A program made the translations under genes and the position numbers. From assembly GCF_034930985.1 (NCBI RefSeq), contig NZ_JAYGIM010000013.1:1-64000 (forward strand): a stretch of DNA of 64,000 nt. Reading direction: 5' to 3'. The notes under the pieces were generated by a model that made no database searches, was not told the DNA's origin, and was given only the letters and a program-made list of their open reading frames with translations. This document shows positions 1-8,187 of the stretch, piece by piece (position 1 is the stretch's first letter; every line of letters starts with the position of its first letter). This stretch comes from Arcicella lustrica (GTDB lineage Bacteria; Bacteroidota; Bacteroidia; Cytophagales; Spirosomataceae).

Positions 1-97
<97 letters not shown>

Positions 98-497
98 TAT
101 CTTACTATAGTTTCGTTGTCTTCTCTATGCCCTCTATTCTTAAATAAAGAATCAATAACAAAAACAACCTGTCTATTAAAAAAAATAAAATCATCTATTT
201 CTATCAATACCTCAAAGAACTCTTTAACCTAAAAACCTTAATCCGATTCCTAAATTTTGATAGTAATTATCTTCCTAATTACTCCCTCTCCCCTTATTCC
301 CTCAGCCCGTTGGCGTCGTTTGGGAGTGCAAAGATGTAGGATTAATCCGTAACCACCAAACTTCTTCCAAAAGTTTTTTAAAACTTTTTTTGAAATAATT
401 CACAACATAATCCGTAAATAACTTAATATCAAACACTTATTACACACAATAAATTTGAAAAAAATTTAAACTTTTTTCCAACCATTTAATAAAACCT
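98..497. other. rRNA leader and intergenic stretch without genes
   Basis: These 400 bases hold the 16S leader (about 98-325), the promoter (329-359) and a very AT-rich upstream stretch (360-497) with several A and T runs, which could act as an UP-like element. No coding region is supported: the short open frame at the left edge overlaps the 16S gene and its leader and resembles nothing. Confidence 0.6.
329..359 (-). promoter_or_regulatory. rRNA operon promoter (Bacteroidota -33/-7 type)
   Basis: Read on the minus strand, a TTG (359-357) is followed after exactly 20 bases by CATCTTTG (336-329), close to the Bacteroidota consensus TTG-N19-21-TAnnTTTG. It is followed by GCACTCCCAAACGACGCC, a GC-richer start-of-transcript segment inside an otherwise AT-rich region, as is usual for rRNA leaders. 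The same 20-base spacing is seen at the tRNA promoter near 48.77 kb, which supports the reading. Position relative to the 16S gene implies a leader of roughly 230 bases. Confidence 0.75.
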
Positions 498-549
498 ACA
501 TTTTAAATAAAAATTCGATCAACCATTGTTAATATGATTGACCGAATTT
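498..549 (-). terminator. terminator of the response regulator gene
   Basis: Arms at 511-525 and 535-549 form a 15-base stem on the minus strand (two positions pair as G-U) with a 9-base loop. The stem is followed by TTTTTATTTAAAA in the minus-strand direction. It lies 40 bases downstream of the stop codon of the response regulator and separates it from the rRNA promoter. Confidence 0.75.
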
Positions 550-588
550 ATTATAATTTATAAAAAAATCTATCCTAAAAATGGATAC

Positions 589-1275
589 TTATAATACATC
601 TAATCGAAAACCTACTCCATGAACATTGGTTAGTTTGACATTTGAGTCCTTATTAAGATACTTTCTTAAACGAGTAATGAATACATCAAGGCTTCTACCT
701 TTAAAGTAATCGTCATCTCCCCAAATTGCAATTAAGATTTTATCTCTTGACTGTGTTTCATTCTTATGATTGATTAGAAATGCCAATAAGTCTGCTTCTC
801 GATGAGTAAGGTCTTGTACTTCGTTTTCAAAAAACAATTTTAGATTCTTTATATCAAAAGTATATTTCCCAATTAGTTGAAGTCCTTGATTTATCGTTTG
901 TCCAGTTTTCTTTCCAGTTCTTTTAAGAATTGCTTCTATTCTTAAAACCAATTCTTCAATACTAAATGGTTTGGTTAGATAGTCATCTGCACCTAATTTC
1001 AAGCCCTTGATTCTATCTTCTTTTAGTGATTTCGCCGTTAAGAAAATAATCGGCACATCACTTCCTGTAGCTCTTACAAATTCAGCAAGCGAAAAACCAT
1101 CCATTTCTGGAAGCATTACATCGAAAATGCAAATATCATATTGGTTATTTTGAAAAGCTCGTTGTCCAGCTTTTCCATCCGTTTGAAGGTCGATGGTGTA
1201 TCCTTCTTGTTCTAGATTGTCTTTTACTACAAAACCTAAGCTATCGTCGTCTTCGACTAGTAATATTTTTGTCAT
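589..1275 (-). CDS. OmpR-family response regulator, RprY-like
   Basis: A DNA-binding response regulator of 228 residues, the usual OmpR-family length. The receiver domain (about 3-120) has the acidic pocket EDDD at 8-11, the phosphoacceptor Asp52 in FDVMLPEMDG, Thr80 and Lys102 in the LTKPF motif. The C-terminal winged helix (about 130-226) includes THREADLLAFL and SRDKIL, as in OmpR/PhoB proteins. The sequence resembles RprY of Bacteroides, which acts with a membrane kinase RprX and represses its own and oxidative-stress-related genes. No kinase gene adjoins it, so its partner must be encoded elsewhere or it is an orphan. It is monocistronic: the rRNA promoter follows and a thioesterase gene diverges upstream. 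Confidence 0.93.
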   Translation of the reverse strand: MTKILLVEDDDSLGFVVKDNLEQEGYTIDLQTDGKAGQRAFQNNQYDICIFDVMLPEMDGFSLAEFVRATGSDVPIIFLTAKSLKEDRIKGLKLGADDYLTKPFSIEELVLRIEAILKRTGKKTGQTINQGLQLIGKYTFDIKNLKLFFENEVQDLTHREADLLAFLINHKNETQSRDKILIAIWGDDDYFKGRSLDVFITRLRKYLNKDSNVKLTNVHGVGFRLDVL

Positions 1276-1363
1276 TCGTTTGATTATAAGATTATCTTCC
1301 TTTATGAATGAAGTGTATTAAAAAATATTGTGTTGCTAATGTACTTGTTTTAGCCAATATTTA

Positions 1364-1389
1364 CAATTCGTAGCGAATTGCTACTTTTG
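1364..1389 (+). promoter_or_regulatory. candidate promoter with palindrome upstream of the thioesterase gene
   Basis: A perfect 7-base inverted repeat, CAATTCG (1364-1370) and CGAATTG (1374-1380) around a TAG spacer, is directly followed by TACTTTTG (1382-1389), which matches the TAnnTTTG -7 box. The palindrome sits where the spacer of the promoter would be, so it could be an operator. No TTG is found at the expected -33 position. The site lies between two divergent genes, 62 bases before the thioesterase start. Confidence 0.4.
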
Positions 1390-1450
1390 TAAGTAATTAT
1401 TCAAATAAAAAAGTCATTCCACAAAAGACTGGCTATTAAACAGGAAAAGT

Positions 1451-1978
1451 ATGTTCTCGTTAAATCCAAACAAACAATATCCTAAAAAATTATATTCAAA
1501 AGCAGTTGTAAGGTTTCAAGATTGTGACCCTTTGAAACATTTGAACAATGCCAAATACTTCGATTATTTCTTCAATGCTCGTGAAGACCAAGTAGCAACT
1601 ATTTATGAATTTGATTACAATGACTATTTTGAACATAACAAAACGTCTTGGGTGGTGTACAATCATCAAATTGCTTATGTTAGTTCAGCCAAAGTAAGTG
1701 AAAGAATTGGCATTATTTCGTCGGCTATCTATTTTAATGAAGATACTTTGGTGACTGAGTTTGTAATGACGGATGAAAATTGTACGCATTTGAAGGCCGT
1801 ACTTTGGACAACCTCAAAATATATTGATGTCATTACAGGCAAGAAAACAGCACATCAGCCAGAAGTACATAATTTTTTGAACGCAATTTGCGTAGAAGGA
1901 ATCGACTTTGAACACATTAATCTGAATTCAAGAATTAAAACTATCAAACAAGAATTATTGGCGGGAACATTTATTTAA
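1451..1978 (+). CDS. acyl-CoA thioesterase family protein (hotdog fold)
   Basis: A single hotdog domain of the 4-hydroxybenzoyl-CoA thioesterase type, 175 residues. The N-terminal signature VRFQDCDPLKHLNNAKY has Asp26 where the catalytic Asp of the 4HBT family sits, and the central helix region with WVVYNHQIAY follows. Such enzymes hydrolyse acyl-CoA thioesters in the cytoplasm; the substrate cannot be told from the sequence. The protein is slightly longer than the usual 130-150 residues, with an extra C-terminal segment rich in charged residues. RecQ follows 54 bases downstream on the same strand, so the two may share a transcript. Confidence 0.88.
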   Translation: MFSLNPNKQYPKKLYSKAVVRFQDCDPLKHLNNAKYFDYFFNAREDQVATIYEFDYNDYFEHNKTSWVVYNHQIAYVSSAKVSERIGIISSAIYFNEDTLVTEFVMTDENCTHLKAVLWTTSKYIDVITGKKTAHQPEVHNFLNAICVEGIDFEHINLNSRIKTIKQELLAGTFI

Positions 1979-2032
1979 GGCTTTTCTGCTCTACACATTT
2001 CAATATTTATAAAGAAAATCTGTTGGTTACCT

Positions 2033-3955
2033 ATGTTAGCTCAAGAAGTATTAAAACAGCATTGGGGTTATGATTATTTTCGTCCATTACAAGCAGAAAT
2101 CATTCGTTCTGTAATTGATGGACGAGACACTTTGGCATTGATGCCAACTGGTGGTGGAAAATCTTTGTGTTTTCAAGTACCCGCTTTGATGAATGAGGGC
2201 ATTTGTATCGTAGTTTCACCATTGATTGCTTTAATTCAAGATCAAGTAGAACAACTAAAGCGAAGAGGGATTCCTGCCATTGGTATTTTTTCGGGAATGC
2301 ACAAAAATCAAATTGATATTGCCTTAGATAATTGTATTTATGGCGATGTAAAGTTTTTATATGTTTCTCCCGAACGTTTGCAAACTACTATTTTCATAGA
2401 AAGAGTAAAACAGATGAAAGTAAATCTTTTGGCTGTTGACGAAGCACATTGTATCTCGCAATGGGGCCATGATTTCAGACCTCCCTACATGAAAATCGCT
2501 GAATTCAGGAAAATAATTCCGAACGTTCCACTTATTGCACTTACTGCTACTGCTACCAAAGAAGTAAAAGAAGAAATTCAAACTCGTTTAGAGATGAATT
2601 CTCCTGCTATTTTTCAACAAAGTTTTGCCCGTGAAAATTTATCATACTCCGCTTTTAAGGAAGAAGACAAAGAAAGTCGCCTTATTAAAATACTTCAAAA
2701 CGTACAAGGCTCCTCAGTTATTTATGTACGAAATCGACGAAGAACTCAAGAAGTATCAGATTTATTGAATAAAAATAATATTACAACAACATTTTATCAT
2801 GCAGGATTAAGTGCAGATGAACGAAGTAAAAGACAAGCAAATTGGATTAAAAATCAAGTAAGGGTTATCGTTGCTACAAACGCATTTGGAATGGGCATCG
2901 ACAAACCAGATGTAAGAACGGTTATTCATTTAGATTTACCAGATACTTTAGAAGCTTATTATCAAGAAGCTGGTCGTGCTGGACGAGATGGCGAAAAAGC
3001 ATACGCTGTGGCACTTTTCAATCAAGTTGATGTTGAAAATTTAGCAAAAAACATTCAGCAGAATTATCCGCCCATTGAATTAGTGAGAAAAGCATATCAG
3101 TGTTTGGGAAATTTCTTTCAGTTAGCTGTTGGTTCAGGAGAGTTTTCAAGTTTTGATTTTGATTTAGTGGAATTTCAAAAAAGGTTTGACTTACCTCCTA
3201 CTGATACTTATTTTGCTTTGAAAATTCTGGAAAATGAAGGATTTATTCAACTTTCAGATTCGTTTCATAGTTCTTCTAAAATTACTTTAAAGGTTGATAA
3301 TCGACAATTGTATGATTTTCAGCTAAGAAATCCGAAATATGATTCCTTCATCAAATTGGTTTTAAGAATGTATGGCGGAGAATTATTTAGTACTTTTTTG
3401 ACGATTTCAGAAGTAAATATTGCCAAAGCGTATTCTGTTCCGATAAAAGATGTGGAAATGATGCTTTCGAGTTTAGAAAAATTTGATTTAATTATTTACG
3501 ATAAACAGAAAGATAAACCACAAGTAACATTTTTAACAACAAGATTCGATGCTAAAAATTTGCCGCTTCAAGTACAAGAAATTAATCATCGTAAAGAAAA
3601 ATCCTTACAAAAAGCTAAATCAGTTGGACATTATGTAAGTCATGAAAAAAGATGCCGAACCCAGCTTTTGTTGGAATACTTTGATGAGCAAACAGATGAT
3701 ACTTGTGGAATTTGTGATAATTGCTTGAAACAAAAAAAGCAAAGTAAGCAAACAATTGAGGATGATGAGCTTGTAAAAAGTAATCAACAAAAAATCAAAC
3801 AGCTTTTAGCGAACGGAGCAATGACTTTGCAGTTAATTATTCAGATTATGCAACCAGCTAATCAAGCATTATTGAAAAATATTATTCGAGAAATGATTGC
3901 AGATGAAGAGTTGTCTTATGATTCGGAAGGAAAATTAAAGCTTTCAGGTACATAA
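2033..3955 (+). CDS. recQ: RecQ-family ATP-dependent DNA helicase
   Basis: A 3'-5' DNA helicase used in recombination and repair. Helicase motif 0 (FRPLQAEII) precedes the Walker A MPTGGGKS with Lys43, then VDEAHCISQWGHDFRPPY (DEAH box plus the RecQ aromatic loop), TATAT (motif III), and AFGMGIDKPDVR with EAGRAGRDG (motifs V and VI). The RecQ zinc site follows near residues 545-570 (CRTQ...CGICDNC). At 640 residues it ends in a short winged-helix region and a basic tail, with no recognisable HRDC domain, which is common for the second RecQ type in Bacteroidota. The last codons form one arm of the terminator hairpin. Confidence 0.95.
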   Translation: MLAQEVLKQHWGYDYFRPLQAEIIRSVIDGRDTLALMPTGGGKSLCFQVPALMNEGICIVVSPLIALIQDQVEQLKRRGIPAIGIFSGMHKNQIDIALDNCIYGDVKFLYVSPERLQTTIFIERVKQMKVNLLAVDEAHCISQWGHDFRPPYMKIAEFRKIIPNVPLIALTATATKEVKEEIQTRLEMNSPAIFQQSFARENLSYSAFKEEDKESRLIKILQNVQGSSVIYVRNRRRTQEVSDLLNKNNITTTFYHAGLSADERSKRQANWIKNQVRVIVATNAFGMGIDKPDVRTVIHLDLPDTLEAYYQEAGRAGRDGEKAYAVALFNQVDVENLAKNIQQNYPPIELVRKAYQCLGNFFQLAVGSGEFSSFDFDLVEFQKRFDLPPTDTYFALKILENEGFIQLSDSFHSSSKITLKVDNRQLYDFQLRNPKYDSFIKLVLRMYGGELFSTFLTISEVNIAKAYSVPIKDVEMMLSSLEKFDLIIYDKQKDKPQVTFLTTRFDAKNLPLQVQEINHRKEKSLQKAKSVGHYVSHEKRCRTQLLLEYFDEQTDDTCGICDNCLKQKKQSKQTIEDDELVKSNQQKIKQLLANGAMTLQLIIQIMQPANQALLKNIIREMIADEELSYDSEGKLKLSGT

Positions 3956-3972
3956 ATGCCTGAAAGCTTTAA
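3935..3972. terminator. bidirectional terminator between recQ and the convergent dehydrogenase gene
   Basis: A perfect 14-base inverted repeat, arms 3935-3948 and 3959-3972, with a 10-base loop containing the recQ stop codon. It lies between two converging genes. On the minus strand the stem ends in TTAATTTTCC; on the plus strand the tail is less T-rich. Confidence 0.6.
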
Positions 3973-3978
3973 TGATAT

Positions 3979-4749
3979 TTATTGATAAATTCCTGCTGCT
4001 ACATTTTCAGTAATAGATTTTGGTGCAAGCCAAGCTAAGAAGGCTCCTAACTTATTCACTATACCAGGAATCACTTCTGTTTTCTTATCAAACATCGCTT
4101 TTACGGAAATCTTTGCAACTACTTCTGGCGTCATTGCTACTTTTTCAGCTGCTTTTCTCGCTTTGGCAGGTACAGCAGCTCTATCATTAAAACCAGTATC
4201 TGTTGCGCCCGGACTAATACAAGTAACAGATACAGAAGTATCTTTCAATTCATGCTTTAAAGCTCTTGAGAAATTCAGAACATAAATTTTCGTTGCTGCA
4301 TAAACTGCCATTTTGGGCAAAGCTTGATAAGCTGTTGAACTAGCAATGTTCATGATATAAGCCTTAGACTGGCGCTTGAGCATTGGTAAAAACACATGGC
4401 ACATTTCTGTTAAAGTCGCCATGTTTAGGTTCATCATATCTCTATTTTGTTCAATAGAATAAGTATCAAAATTGCCAACAGAACCATAACCAGCATTATT
4501 GACTAAAACCGATACCTCATATTGATTTTTAGCAACCCAGTCAAACACTTGCCTGGCAACATCAACCGTAGCTAAATCTACCGCTAAGTAATCTACCTTT
4601 ACCCCGTATTTTTCTTGAAGCTCAATGGCTACTTCACGAAGTAAACCTTCCGACCTAGCAACAAGTAATAGATTATATTTTTGTTTTGCCAATTCTATGG
4701 CTATCTCTTTTCCGATTCCTTTACTGGCTCCTGTGATTAGTGCGTACAT
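3979..4749 (-). CDS. short-chain dehydrogenase/reductase (SDR)
   Basis: A classical SDR of 256 residues using NAD(P)H. The Rossmann motif TGASKGIG lies at residues 6-13, NNAG at 84-87, the catalytic Ser at 137/138 and YAATK with Tyr150 and Lys154. Arg32 in LVARSEG just after the second beta strand suggests NADP preference. The C-terminal part (PEVVAKISVKAMF, then VIPGIVNKL) resembles the DltE/YqjQ-type SDRs of unknown substrate. It is preceded on its strand by the terminator of the TPR gene and a TAATTTTG box, so it is probably transcribed alone. The gene converges with recQ, separated by a shared hairpin. Confidence 0.92.
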   Translation of the reverse strand: MYALITGASKGIGKEIAIELAKQKYNLLLVARSEGLLREVAIELQEKYGVKVDYLAVDLATVDVARQVFDWVAKNQYEVSVLVNNAGYGSVGNFDTYSIEQNRDMMNLNMATLTEMCHVFLPMLKRQSKAYIMNIASSTAYQALPKMAVYAATKIYVLNFSRALKHELKDTSVSVTCISPGATDTGFNDRAAVPAKARKAAEKVAMTPEVVAKISVKAMFDKKTEVIPGIVNKLGAFLAWLAPKSITENVAAGIYQ

Positions 4750-4771
4750 TATTTTGTTTTTTAGAATACCC

Positions 4772-4779
4772 CAAAATTA
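4772..4779 (-). promoter_or_regulatory. -7 box of the SDR gene promoter
   Basis: TAATTTTG on the minus strand, 22 bases before the SDR start codon, matches the Bacteroidota -7 consensus TAnnTTTG. The identical octamer precedes proC and both tRNA genes in this window. A clear -33 TTG is not seen because that position is occupied by the upstream gene's terminator stem. Confidence 0.5.
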
Positions 4780-4781
4780 AC

Positions 4782-4807
4782 AAAGCCCTACCAAATGGCA
4801 GGGCCTT
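4782..4807 (-). terminator. terminator of the TPR protein gene
   Basis: Arms 4782-4793 and 4796-4807 pair over about 12 positions on the minus strand (two as G-U), and the minus-strand tail reads TTTGTTAATTTTGG. It lies 22 bases past the TPR gene stop codon and ends the operon. Confidence 0.7.
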
Positions 4808-4829
4808 GAATCAAACAAATTTTAATATT

Positions 4830-6500
4830 TTATTTTTTCGGCGTTTTAGCTGGAGTAGTCACTGCTGGTGTAGCAGGAGTAGTTGGCGCTAAAAATTCCT
4901 TTAATTTATCTGGATCTTCAGGTTTAATCGCAACAGCTTTATCTACAAACTCTTGAATTTTGGCTGTATCTTTTGTTACGTTTGCATGATAACCCACTAA
5001 ATATCTATAAGCTTCGTACAATTGCTCTTTGTTTGCTTTTGCTGGATCTGCAACACCCAAGAATTTCTCATAATGTGGTACCGCTAACCATTTTGTTCCA
5101 GTATAATCCACGTAGTTGTTAGTTCTAGCACGGAATAAATAGAATGGCGCAAATTTGTCGTTAATAGCAATTGCATTAGCAAACATTGTATCAGCTTTCA
5201 TACCGATGTTATATCTAGCCAATGTATCTTCTCTTGGCGTATAAGCTGTTGTAAAGTAAAGAGCCATAGCTGCGTTGTAAAAATCAGCACTTGCCATTGG
5301 AGCTTTCTTCTTTTGCTTCCATTCAATTGATTTTAAAGCATAATCAGCTGCTTTAGCATATTTTTTCTGACCATACACAATCGTGTAGATTGAAGCATAA
5401 TGGTTGTTGATGGTATCTTCTGGAGCAGCTTTCAAAAAGTATTCAATAGCTAATGAATCTTGCTTTAAGCCTTGGTATCCTTTACCGAAATAAACATTAT
5501 CTAAGTAATAAGGCTTAACACCCGCTTTTACCATTTGCTCTAAGTTTTCTATCCCTAATTGTGGATTTCCTAATTCAATATTAGAATAACCTTTCATTCT
5601 AAAGATATCATTATCTTTTGCTCCACCAGCCTCAGCTTGTGTTGTAAACTGCATCGCTCCTTCATAATCTTTCGCTAAGAACAATAATTTAGCTGTTGAT
5701 AATAAGATTGCTGGAGTAGCTTCTGCTCTTTCTACGTATTTTCTAAAGAACTTAGATGATTCTTTATAACGGTTGAAAATGATATAGTATTCACCCATTC
5801 TTTTGTAGTAAGGAGCAAAAGAAGAATCAGTTTCATAAGCGCTTTGGTAATTGTTTACTGTATATTGGTAATTTTTACCTCTTAAATAAACAACACCTAA
5901 TCTTACATAAGCTTTTGCAGTTTTATTAACTAAGATAGATTGTTCATAAGCAGAAGCCGCTGGACCGCCATCGTTTTTCAATAAAAACGCATCTCCTTTT
6001 ACGATTTGCATATCAGCAGTTAAAGGCTTTTTAGTCTTTTCTGTGATCAAATCAATCAAACGGATTGCTTCACCTGGGTCATTTGTTTCCTCATACATTG
6101 TGTAAGCTTCAGCAATACGGAACATTACTTCTGCATTTTTCATTTTGGTATCAGCCAAAATTTTATCAAAAGCAGCTTTTGCACCAGCACCATCTTTTTT
6201 AGCCAACATCAAAGTAGCCAAACCTACAGCATTTAAAGGTTGTTTAGGTTCAGCAGCGATACCTTTTTCAAAAGTAGCTTTCGCTTCATCTAATTCACCT
6301 GCACGCAAATGAGCATATCCTAAATAATATAAATTTTCACCCGTATTATTAGCAGCTAATAATGCGGTAAATGTCGCTTTCGCTTTATTTGGCTGGTCTC
6401 CGTCCAACTGCGCTAAGCCTTGCTGAACCGTTTGTCCATTTACCGCAACGGCAAACAACAAACTTGCAGCCACCAACAGAGATTTAATCTTTACTTCCAT
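4830..6500 (-). CDS. periplasmic tetratricopeptide-repeat protein
   Basis: A secreted TPR protein of 556 residues. Residues 1-22 form a signal peptide ending VAVNG. The remainder contains many 34-residue helical repeats, for example NLYYLGYAHLRAGELDEAKATFEKGI, AYVRLGVVYLRGKNYQYTVNNY, and FAPYYKRMGEYYIIFNRYKESSKFF. The end is a flexible Pro/Thr/Ala tail with TPAT and PAKTPKK. TPR proteins are scaffolds for protein binding; no enzyme motif is visible. It is the last gene of the leftward cluster after the PstS-like lipoprotein, an arrangement I recognise from other Cytophagales next to exbB-exbD-tonB, suggesting a role with the TonB or envelope machinery. A 232-base gap precedes it. Confidence 0.85.
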   Translation of the reverse strand: MEVKIKSLLVAASLLFAVAVNGQTVQQGLAQLDGDQPNKAKATFTALLAANNTGENLYYLGYAHLRAGELDEAKATFEKGIAAEPKQPLNAVGLATLMLAKKDGAGAKAAFDKILADTKMKNAEVMFRIAEAYTMYEETNDPGEAIRLIDLITEKTKKPLTADMQIVKGDAFLLKNDGGPAASAYEQSILVNKTAKAYVRLGVVYLRGKNYQYTVNNYQSAYETDSSFAPYYKRMGEYYIIFNRYKESSKFFRKYVERAEATPAILLSTAKLLFLAKDYEGAMQFTTQAEAGGAKDNDIFRMKGYSNIELGNPQLGIENLEQMVKAGVKPYYLDNVYFGKGYQGLKQDSLAIEYFLKAAPEDTINNHYASIYTIVYGQKKYAKAADYALKSIEWKQKKKAPMASADFYNAAMALYFTTAYTPREDTLARYNIGMKADTMFANAIAINDKFAPFYLFRARTNNYVDYTGTKWLAVPHYEKFLGVADPAKANKEQLYEAYRYLVGYHANVTKDTAKIQEFVDKAVAIKPEDPDKLKEFLAPTTPATPAVTTPAKTPKK

Positions 6501-6732
6501 TTTTTTAATGTTTTAGTTGTAAGTAATTAAAATAAGTATATAAAATCAGGTAATTCTTTTTCTTACACAAATTTCCAAAATATCTTCTGAATTTGGAACA
6601 AAACAAAAAATTAAATTAAAAAATTGTTACAATAAGTCAAAATTTTATTCGCATTGAAGCATTTTTAAATACTTCTATTAAAAATTAAGTATTACCTTTT
6701 AAATATTTCGATAAAAAACTATGCCAATCGAC

Positions 6733-7683
6733 CTAATTTGTCTTTACTTGTCTTATCTGAAGTGGTTTCGTAAGTGGTAAAAGCCCACCTTTTAAAACAA
6801 TTAATTGTCCTTGTTCAAGACACATATAATTAATAAATCCTGTTCCAAGCCCCATATAAGGTTCTTTTAATATTAACTTAATCTGGCGGATGAGTGGATA
6901 TCTTTTTAAAGCAAGGTTATAACCAAATGGTTGATAATAATCTTCAGGGTTTGTACTAGCTTTTTCTGCAACTGACATTACATTTATTTCTCTAATAAAA
7001 CCCAAAGATGCTGGATCATCTCCATCACTAATCCAGTTTGTACCAATAACTCCCATCGCATTTTTATGCGATTTAACATAATCAATTACTTGTTCGTTTG
7101 ATTTTGCAGCAAAAAACGACACTTTATCATTCTTATTTATTCCAAATTTCTCTACTAAAAAAGTAAGGTTACTTGAACTTGTTCCATCAAAAACTAGTAC
7201 TATATCTTCGCTCGAACCACCTTTACCAATTTCAGACCATTTCTTTTTTTCTCCTTTCATGATTGCTTCAAGTTCTTGAACAGTAATCGTTGAATCTCGA
7301 TTTTCTTTATTGGTAATTAATGCCAAAGCATCACCAGCAAATTTGAAACTTCTGTAAGTGATTTTATCGTCAGCATATACTTTCTTTTCCGTTTCGTTTA
7401 ATTCTCTTGTAATTACAGCAACCCTCGCTTTGTCATTTAATAACATTGCTACAGCTTCTCCTTCTGGTTTAAATACTAAATTGATTTTAGTATAAGGAAA
7501 CGTTTCTTGAAAAGCCATTTTTTCCGCTTCAATAATTGGGCGAAAAGATTCATCTACAGCTACAGTAATTTCTCCTTTAGCAGGTGTGTCTAGTTCTTTT
7601 CCATCCTTATCAGTACTTCTTCCGCAAGAAAATACTGTGATTGCCAACAGAATACAACAAGGTAGATTTAATAGAGTTTTCAT
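6733..7683 (-). CDS. PstS-like phosphate-binding lipoprotein
   Basis: A substrate-binding protein of the PstS/SphX family, 316 residues, with a lipoprotein signal peptide whose lipobox VFSCG gives Cys20. The mature part shows the family's pattern: GEITVAVDESFRPIIEAE near the start, VAVITRELNETEK, ALALITNKEN, VLVFDGTSSSNLTFLVEKFG (the phosphate-binding loop region) and AMGVIGTNWISD. No pst permease genes are nearby. In Cytophagales such a protein commonly accompanies exbB-exbD-tonB, so its role may be in that envelope complex rather than in ABC import. It follows the small membrane protein by 38 bases and precedes the TPR gene by 232 bases. Confidence 0.85.
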   Translation of the reverse strand: MKTLLNLPCCILLAITVFSCGRSTDKDGKELDTPAKGEITVAVDESFRPIIEAEKMAFQETFPYTKINLVFKPEGEAVAMLLNDKARVAVITRELNETEKKVYADDKITYRSFKFAGDALALITNKENRDSTITVQELEAIMKGEKKKWSEIGKGGSSEDIVLVFDGTSSSNLTFLVEKFGINKNDKVSFFAAKSNEQVIDYVKSHKNAMGVIGTNWISDGDDPASLGFIREINVMSVAEKASTNPEDYYQPFGYNLALKRYPLIRQIKLILKEPYMGLGTGFINYMCLEQGQLIVLKGGLLPLTKPLQIRQVKTN

Positions 7684-7721
7684 GGTTTTTGTGATTGTTT
7701 ATTGCTTTATTTCAAATTAAC

Positions 7722-7973
7722 TTAATGTTTATCTTCATAATGCGAGTACTTATCTTCTCCCTCATCATTTTCCTCATTCATTTTGATATACACTCGCCAT
7801 GCTCTAAAAATACCATACAATAAAAGTAATGCCCCCAAAGCGTAAGCATACAACGGAGAAGGTAACATCATTTGTGAAAAAGCTGACTCTGGATAAAGTA
7901 TCAAAAGCGCTCCAATTACTGAGTAAGAAAGAGCCATTAATACATTAACAAGCACAAAAATTCTGCTAGGCAT
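7722..7973 (-). CDS. small two-helix membrane protein
   Basis: An 83-residue protein of unknown family. Two hydrophobic helices are visible, about residues 5-25 (VLVNVLMALSYSVIGALLIL) and 41-62 (LYAYALGALLLLYGIFRAW), joined by a loop with PESAFSQMMLPSP. The tail is highly charged (NEENDEGEDKYSHYEDKH) and probably cytoplasmic or periplasmic. The gene lies 38 bases upstream of the PstS-like gene on the same strand and downstream of the tonB terminator, so it may head a second transcript. Similar small proteins at this place in other Cytophagales make it a real gene rather than a chance frame. Confidence 0.7.
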   Translation of the reverse strand: MPSRIFVLVNVLMALSYSVIGALLILYPESAFSQMMLPSPLYAYALGALLLLYGIFRAWRVYIKMNEENDEGEDKYSHYEDKH

Positions 7974-8122
7974 TTTTTTAGATTGAGATATGAATTATTA
8001 TGTATAAGTAAAGAATGAGGCATTTCATTGAAAGTATAACTCTTATTTAAGTACCATCATTGATGTCTCATACTTTATCTCTACATACATAACGAAATAA
8101 AAAACAAAAACTGATTCCCTTT

Positions 8123-8156
8123 GAAAAATGAAACCTGTCAGATTGCTGACAGGTTT
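8123..8156 (-). terminator. terminator after tonB
   Basis: A perfect 11-base stem, arms 8131-8141 and 8146-8156, with a 4-base loop. The minus-strand tail is TTTCATTTTTC. It lies 32 bases downstream of tonB and probably divides the cluster into exbB-exbD-exbD-tonB and a separate small-protein/pstS/TPR unit, or attenuates read-through. Confidence 0.75.
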
Positions 8157-8187
8157 TCATTGTTTCCTTAATGCTCAAGAATAGAAA

